Assembly (NCBI RefSeq): GCF_021568285.1
Contig: NZ_JAKGTQ010000001.1
Coordinates: 248,001-312,000, forward strand
Length of the DNA stretch: 64,000 nt
Reading direction: 5' to 3'
Origin: Rheinheimera sp. UJ63
Lineage (GTDB): Bacteria; Pseudomonadota; Gammaproteobacteria; Enterobacterales; Alteromonadaceae
Below the pieces are notes generated by a model, which did no database searches, was not told where the DNA came from, and worked only from the letters and a program-made list of their open reading frames with translations. Positions 59,284-64,000 of the stretch are shown piece by piece (position 1 is the first letter of the stretch; each line of letters opens with the position of its first letter). A program made the translations under genes and the position numbers.

Positions 59284-60299
59284 AAAACATCATCCATTAA
59301 AAAAGCCAGTTTATAATTTAAGGTTTTCAAACTATCCTCAGTAAACAGCAGCAATAAATCACAATTAATATCAAAGTTTTCAATGCCGTAACTTAATTCT
59401 ACTGTTAGGGTGGTTTTCCAACGCTTTGAATTCGCTTTAATTAAGTCATTAATTGCGGCGTGTTGGCCCAGCACCACCGGGTGGCCTTGGCTAAAGGTAA
59501 TATCAATTTGCTCAGCAATGCCTTTGAGAACAGCACCAATCAGGATATTCGCAATATCCATCAATAGCTCTAATTCGATAGTGCTATTCATTTCACCGTG
59601 ATAATTCAGCAAACGCGCAATATCAGCAAAACCCGAGTCAGTGAGAATTAATAACGCTTCACCAGCCACCCCACTGCCGATAAACCCTTGGCAAATGGCC
59701 GAGTTTTCACTGTTCGGATCAATCGATGCCAATGCCATCGTCAACTCACTGACTTCAATCACATTGACATTGGGGATCGGTAATTTCACAAACACATTCA
59801 GCAAACGCGCCAGTAAATCCCCCGCTTGTCCCATGGCGACGTTGGCGACTTCTTTCATGACATCGCGCAACTCGTCATTCAGTTGTAATGCATCGGCGAC
59901 TTTTGGTGCAACGCGTATTTTGGGTGTTGTCAATAACGCCGCATCGTTAATCGGCAAAAAGGCCGATAACTCAACAGCACTCATGGGTTTTTTTAAAAAC
60001 GCCTTAGCGCCTAAGGCCATCACCCGTTCGTGCGCCTCAGGTTGCACATCACCAGAGATCACAATAACCTGCACCGGTAATTGCAATGCCTGTAGCTCAG
60101 TGAGTACCTGATAGCCATCCATCACCGGCATATTTAAATCGAGCAACAACCAATCAATCGACTGTTTCTTTAAGGTGGCCAGCGCATCAGCGCCGTGTCC
60201 GGCAAAATAAATGGTGGGTTGCCAATCCTGTGGTAAGATCCTAGCCAGTTGCTTTCGAGCCAGATTAGAATCATCACAAATCAAAATTGCAGGCGTCAT
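59280..60299 (-). CDS. response regulator with CheC-like phosphatase domain
   Basis: 339 residues. The receiver domain (1-120) has the acidic pair DD (9-10), phospho-acceptor Asp54 (LLLDLNMPVMDG) and Lys in FLKKPMS. The C-terminal part (about 145-335) is CheC/CheX-like, with two helices carrying the E/D-x-x-N pattern (MKEVANVAMG and LLMDIANILIG). Such domains dephosphorylate CheY-type receivers. It is translationally coupled to the downstream diguanylate cyclase. No histidine kinase is nearby, so its partner is unknown. Confidence 0.82.
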   Translation of the reverse strand: MTPAILICDDSNLARKQLARILPQDWQPTIYFAGHGADALATLKKQSIDWLLLDLNMPVMDGYQVLTELQALQLPVQVIVISGDVQPEAHERVMALGAKAFLKKPMSAVELSAFLPINDAALLTTPKIRVAPKVADALQLNDELRDVMKEVANVAMGQAGDLLARLLNVFVKLPIPNVNVIEVSELTMALASIDPNSENSAICQGFIGSGVAGEALLILTDSGFADIARLLNYHGEMNSTIELELLMDIANILIGAVLKGIAEQIDITFSQGHPVVLGQHAAINDLIKANSKRWKTTLTVELSYGIENFDINCDLLLLFTEDSLKTLNYKLAFLMDDVL

Positions 60300-60361
60300 A
60301 ACTTTCTCGCATTGCCGCAGTTAGTCTTATCATAACGCTGATTAACCATTGGAGCAGCAAA

Positions 60362-60979
60362 ATGTTTTTAAAAACCGTGAATAGTAATAAACTACTAGTT
60401 GCACTTTGCCTTACTTTTGGCAGCTTTTCAATTCAAGCCATCGACATCACCGAAAAACTCCCCGCGCGAGTCAGCGCCGTAAAAGCCGGTGATCAACAAG
60501 TTGTATTATTAGGTAAGCCGTTAATTACGGGTAAAAAAGCGCCTGACTTTAAAGTAGTCGATAATAACTTTAAAAAAGTCAGCCTGGATGATTTCAAAGG
60601 TAAAACACTGATGATCAGTGTAGTACCCAGTATTGATACCGGGGTTTGCTCATTGCAAACCAAGCGTTTTAATGAAGAAGTGGCTAAATTACCGGAAAAC
60701 GTGGTACTGCTAACCATCAGCGCTGATCTGCCTTTTGCGCAAAAACGTTTTTGCCAACAAGAACAAGTAGAAGCGATGGCGGTGTTATCCGATGCCGTTT
60801 GGCGTGATTTTGGCAGTAACTATGGTTTACTGATTAAAGATATGGGCTTGTTAACACGCGCTATTATTTTAATCGACAATAAAGGCAAAGTGGCGTATCA
60901 ACAATTGGTGCCTGAACTGGCCCAAGAGCCCGATTATGCAGCGGCACTGGCGGCGTTGCAGCAGCTTACGGCGTCTTAA
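60362..60979 (+). CDS. tpx: thiol peroxidase with a signal peptide
   Basis: 205 residues. A signal peptide (1-26, LLVALCLTFGSFSIQA) precedes a complete Tpx domain: peroxidatic Cys96 in PSIDTGVCSLQT and resolving Cys131 in QKRFCQQEQ, the atypical 2-Cys arrangement. It reduces peroxides, using a thioredoxin-like donor. The usual E. coli Tpx is about 168 residues and has no canonical signal peptide, so this form is probably periplasmic. It is a single-gene unit ended by a terminator. Confidence 0.9.
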   Translation: MFLKTVNSNKLLVALCLTFGSFSIQAIDITEKLPARVSAVKAGDQQVVLLGKPLITGKKAPDFKVVDNNFKKVSLDDFKGKTLMISVVPSIDTGVCSLQTKRFNEEVAKLPENVVLLTISADLPFAQKRFCQQEQVEAMAVLSDAVWRDFGSNYGLLIKDMGLLTRAIILIDNKGKVAYQQLVPELAQEPDYAAALAALQQLTAS

Positions 60980-61004
60980 TGTTGCGCTAACCAGAGGTAA
61001 AAAT

Positions 61005-61029
61005 AAAAAACCGGCATAGCCGGTTTTTT
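61005..61029. terminator. bidirectional terminator between tpx and adk
   Basis: AAAAAACCGGC / GCCGGTTTTTT with loop ATA lies between two convergent genes. Confidence 0.9.
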
Positions 61030-61055
61030 TATGAGCCACAGGGCAAGATAGGCGA

Positions 61056-61724
<669 letters not shown>

Positions 61725-61924
61725 TCAATTTGTAGTTTTTGTCAGGCTTGATCTTTGCATAATGCGCTCTTTGAAACAAGAAATTTGTCAACTGGTGCTA
61801 CCTGAAACAGCGGTATGCCTAGCCTTTAGTCGATAGTCTAGCCAAAGCCGCCGTTACAAGGTGTTATTACTGAGTAAGCAGAATAAGTGACAAGGTTTTC
61901 AGCGGCTTTCTGGCTATTATCAGA

Positions 61925-63853
61925 CTAAAGTCTGAAACGCTTCACTAATTCTTGTAGCTGCTCGGCGAGCGTGGATAAAGCATCACTGGCCTGTGAAGAT
62001 TGCTGCACATTCTGGTTAGTTTGCTCTGCCACATCACTAATCGAATGAAAGTTCTGATTAATATCATGCGATACCACGGTTTGCTGTTCCGTTGCGGTCG
62101 CTATTTGATGCGTAGTGGCGCTGATCAGCTCAATAGCCTCATTAATCGATATTAAAGCCTGTTCGGCGCGAGTTGCGTTTTCAGCCGTTTTTTGTGCATT
62201 GTTTTCACTGTTTACTGTCGCGCTAACGGCTTTCTCTGTGCCTCGTTGCAGTTTTTCAATCATCTGTTTGATTTCAGTTGTAGAGTCTTTGGTACGGCTA
62301 GCCAGCGTTCGAACTTCATCCGCCACAACCGCAAAGCCTCGACCACTTTCGCCGGCTCTGGCGGCTTCTATAGCCGCATTTAGCGCCAGCAAATTGGTTT
62401 GCTCAGCGATACTTTCGATAACTTGTAAAATACTACCGATCTGATCGCTATCTTGTTTTAATAAACGAATAATAGTCGCTGCTGAGCTGACTTCTTTTGA
62501 TAGGTTAGATAAGTCGAGCACGGTGTTACTGACCACTTCTCGACCCTGTTTACTCTGTTGCTCTGCCTGCGTTGCCGCTTCGGCTGCTTGCTGGGTGTTC
62601 CGTGACACTTCTTGCAATGTACTGGTCATTTCATTCATGGCAACCGCAGCACTGCTAATTTCAGTACTTTGTCGCTGCATACCGTCGGTGGTGTGTTGAT
62701 TAATTTGCGCTAACTCAGTGGCTGCTGCCGCAACCTGATCAGAATAATTTCCTACTTCACCGAGCATTTGCCGCAAGCGTTGCTGCATCGTGGCGATAGA
62801 CGCTAATAAACTGCTGTTATCACCTTGGCTCAGTTGAATTGACACAGTAAGATCGAACTGTGATACCTGATGCACCATTGCTGCGGCATACTCAGGCTCG
62901 CCGCCTAAAATGCGAGTTACCCCTTTTACAATAAAAATACAAATAAAGGTCGCGATGACCATGATGAACAATGCAGCCATTAGCAAGGTGTATAGCATAT
63001 TGTTCACTTCAGCTAAGGCTTCTTGTTGCCGGCTTTCTAGCACTAGGCTCCAGCCAAGCATAGGAATGTATTGATAGCTACCAATCACGGCCGTTCCCGC
63101 CGCATTTTGGTAGAGCCCGGTGCCACTTTGCTGTTGCCGAGCGGCCGCTGCGGCCTGCGTTTGTAGCGGATCTTTAGTGTTAATTGATGCCGCCGGCGAT
63201 AAAGCAATACCGGCCGTATCGAGCAAATATATTTCGGTGTGATCGTTAAGCTTAAGCTCATTGACCTTACTAAAAATGGCTTCTAGCTTAACGGCACCGC
63301 GCATAACCGCCACAATTTGATTATTTTGCCGGATAGGAATAGCAACCGTACTGACGGTTTGACCGGTAGCACGGGATACCACAGGCTGTGAGAATACATC
63401 CTGGCCGCCAACCGCTTGTTTAAACCAAGCGCGATCAGCCACGTTAAACGCGGCATTTTCAGCCGCCGATAACACCTTGGCTTGGCCATCACTAAAACTG
63501 ACACCCGCCTGACCGATACCGTCTAATCCAACCACAAAGATGGTGTCATATACACCTGAGTTTTGTGCCAGTTGTTGCATCAGTTGCGTGGCTAACGCTA
63601 AATCTAACTGTTGGATACTCGGCAAAGTAGCCAACAAGCGCATCTCATCTTGGCGCACTAATAACCAATCGGTAAAAACGTCAGCGTTCGTACTAGCGGC
63701 ACTGCTTAATGTGGTTATTTCATCTGCGGTTTGTGAGGATTTATATTTAACGAAGACCATACTGCTTAACGAGACAATCGCAATAAAAAACACACTAACA
63801 ATAATGACCGTTAAACGCACACCTAAGCCAAGACTACGCCAAAATGTTGTCAT
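61925..63853 (-). CDS. methyl-accepting chemotaxis protein
   Basis: 642 residues. First membrane helix at about 12-35, a periplasmic double-Cache-type sensor domain (about 36-285, with [15 protein letters not shown] and [20 protein letters not shown]), second helix at about 287-312, a divergent HAMP-like linker, and the signalling domain with the conserved hairpin tip ([20 protein letters not shown] and [13 protein letters not shown]). It should signal to CheA through CheW. The ligand is unknown; Cache sensors of this type often bind amino or organic acids. It stands alone upstream of adk. Confidence 0.93.
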   Translation of the reverse strand: MTTFWRSLGLGVRLTVIIVSVFFIAIVSLSSMVFVKYKSSQTADEITTLSSAASTNADVFTDWLLVRQDEMRLLATLPSIQQLDLALATQLMQQLAQNSGVYDTIFVVGLDGIGQAGVSFSDGQAKVLSAAENAAFNVADRAWFKQAVGGQDVFSQPVVSRATGQTVSTVAIPIRQNNQIVAVMRGAVKLEAIFSKVNELKLNDHTEIYLLDTAGIALSPAASINTKDPLQTQAAAAARQQQSGTGLYQNAAGTAVIGSYQYIPMLGWSLVLESRQQEALAEVNNMLYTLLMAALFIMVIATFICIFIVKGVTRILGGEPEYAAAMVHQVSQFDLTVSIQLSQGDNSSLLASIATMQQRLRQMLGEVGNYSDQVAAAATELAQINQHTTDGMQRQSTEISSAAVAMNEMTSTLQEVSRNTQQAAEAATQAEQQSKQGREVVSNTVLDLSNLSKEVSSAATIIRLLKQDSDQIGSILQVIESIAEQTNLLALNAAIEAARAGESGRGFAVVADEVRTLASRTKDSTTEIKQMIEKLQRGTEKAVSATVNSENNAQKTAENATRAEQALISINEAIELISATTHQIATATEQQTVVSHDINQNFHSISDVAEQTNQNVQQSSQASDALSTLAEQLQELVKRFRL

Positions 63854-63933
63854 ACTACACCTATTAGCTTTCTATTTTTATAGCTGTAAGTATAGATGCA
63901 AAAACCTAAATTTTCCTGATAGCAAAAAGCCAA

Positions 63934-63961
63934 AAAAAATGACCGCCTAAGCGGTCATTTT
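63934..63961 (-). terminator. terminator upstream of the chemoreceptor gene
   Basis: AAATGACCGC / GCGGTCATTT with loop CTAA, followed on the minus strand by TTTTT. It probably ends a minus-strand gene that runs in from beyond base 64000; the last bases could encode its C-terminus (LALAK then TAA at 63982-63984), but this is too short to identify. Confidence 0.75.
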
Positions 63962-64000
63962 AAACGAGCATGAAGCAAAGGTTACTTTGCCAACGCTAAC

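Overview
The window is a 64 kb piece of a gammaproteobacterial chromosome, most like the Alteromonadales/Chromatiaceae group (Rheinheimera, Alishewanella and relatives). This placement is inferred from gene content and order (tig-clpPX-lon-hupB-ppiD, sap-psp-ycjXF-tyrR, asd-fimV-truA-accD-folC-dedD-cvpA-purF, motY-rnt) and from MotY, which points to a sodium-driven flagellar motor. No phage, integrase, transposase or CRISPR locus is seen. Most of the window is core metabolism and housekeeping.

Layout. 1-1831: the end of a LysM murein transglycosylase, an exported protein of unknown function, and a PAS-GAF protein overlapping a small membrane protein. 1956-10357 (minus): aromatic amino-acid catabolism, with hppD-hmgA-fahA-maiA, the regulator tyrR, phhB-phhA and a methionine gamma-lyase. 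Together they take Phe to Tyr to 4-hydroxyphenylpyruvate to homogentisate to fumarate and acetoacetate. A TyrR-type palindrome precedes hppD. 10474-15507: the envelope-stress block, with pspABC, ycjX and ycjF (minus) divergent from pspF (plus). pspF overlaps sapA, which starts the sapABCDF peptide transporter (15504-20775). 20880-29302 (minus): the protein quality-control cluster tig, clpP, clpX, lon, hupB, ppiD, with a heat-shock-type promoter before lon. 29522-31893 (minus): proBA.

31894-34139 is the most unusual part. It holds a 379 bp element with perfect 21 bp terminal inverted repeats and many internal hairpins (a MITE-like element). Next to it is a minus-strand tRNA operon (Pro-Arg-His-Pro) with a strong promoter. 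Its distal end runs into a tandem array of about 113 bp units. Each unit begins with the 3' end of tRNA-Pro (T arm, acceptor strand and CCA), and a fifth decayed copy lies inside the operon.

34140-44436: folD, cysS, ppiB, lpxH, miaE, a Yip1-family membrane protein, and the purF-cvpA-dedD-folC-accD cluster. 44588-52551: truA, fimV (with an in-frame 57 bp tandem repeat), asd, pdxB, fabB. 52717-63853: mnmC, a small exported protein, motY, rnt, grxD, sodB, a diguanylate cyclase coupled to a REC-CheC response regulator, an exported thiol peroxidase, adk and a chemoreceptor.

Where the longest open frame starts well before the conserved N-terminus, I moved the start to the codon supported by homology and a ribosome-binding site (tyrR, ppiD, clpX, clpP, folD, asd, rnt, grxD, adk, miaE, pspC). 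All assignments rest on reading the sequence; no database search was run.
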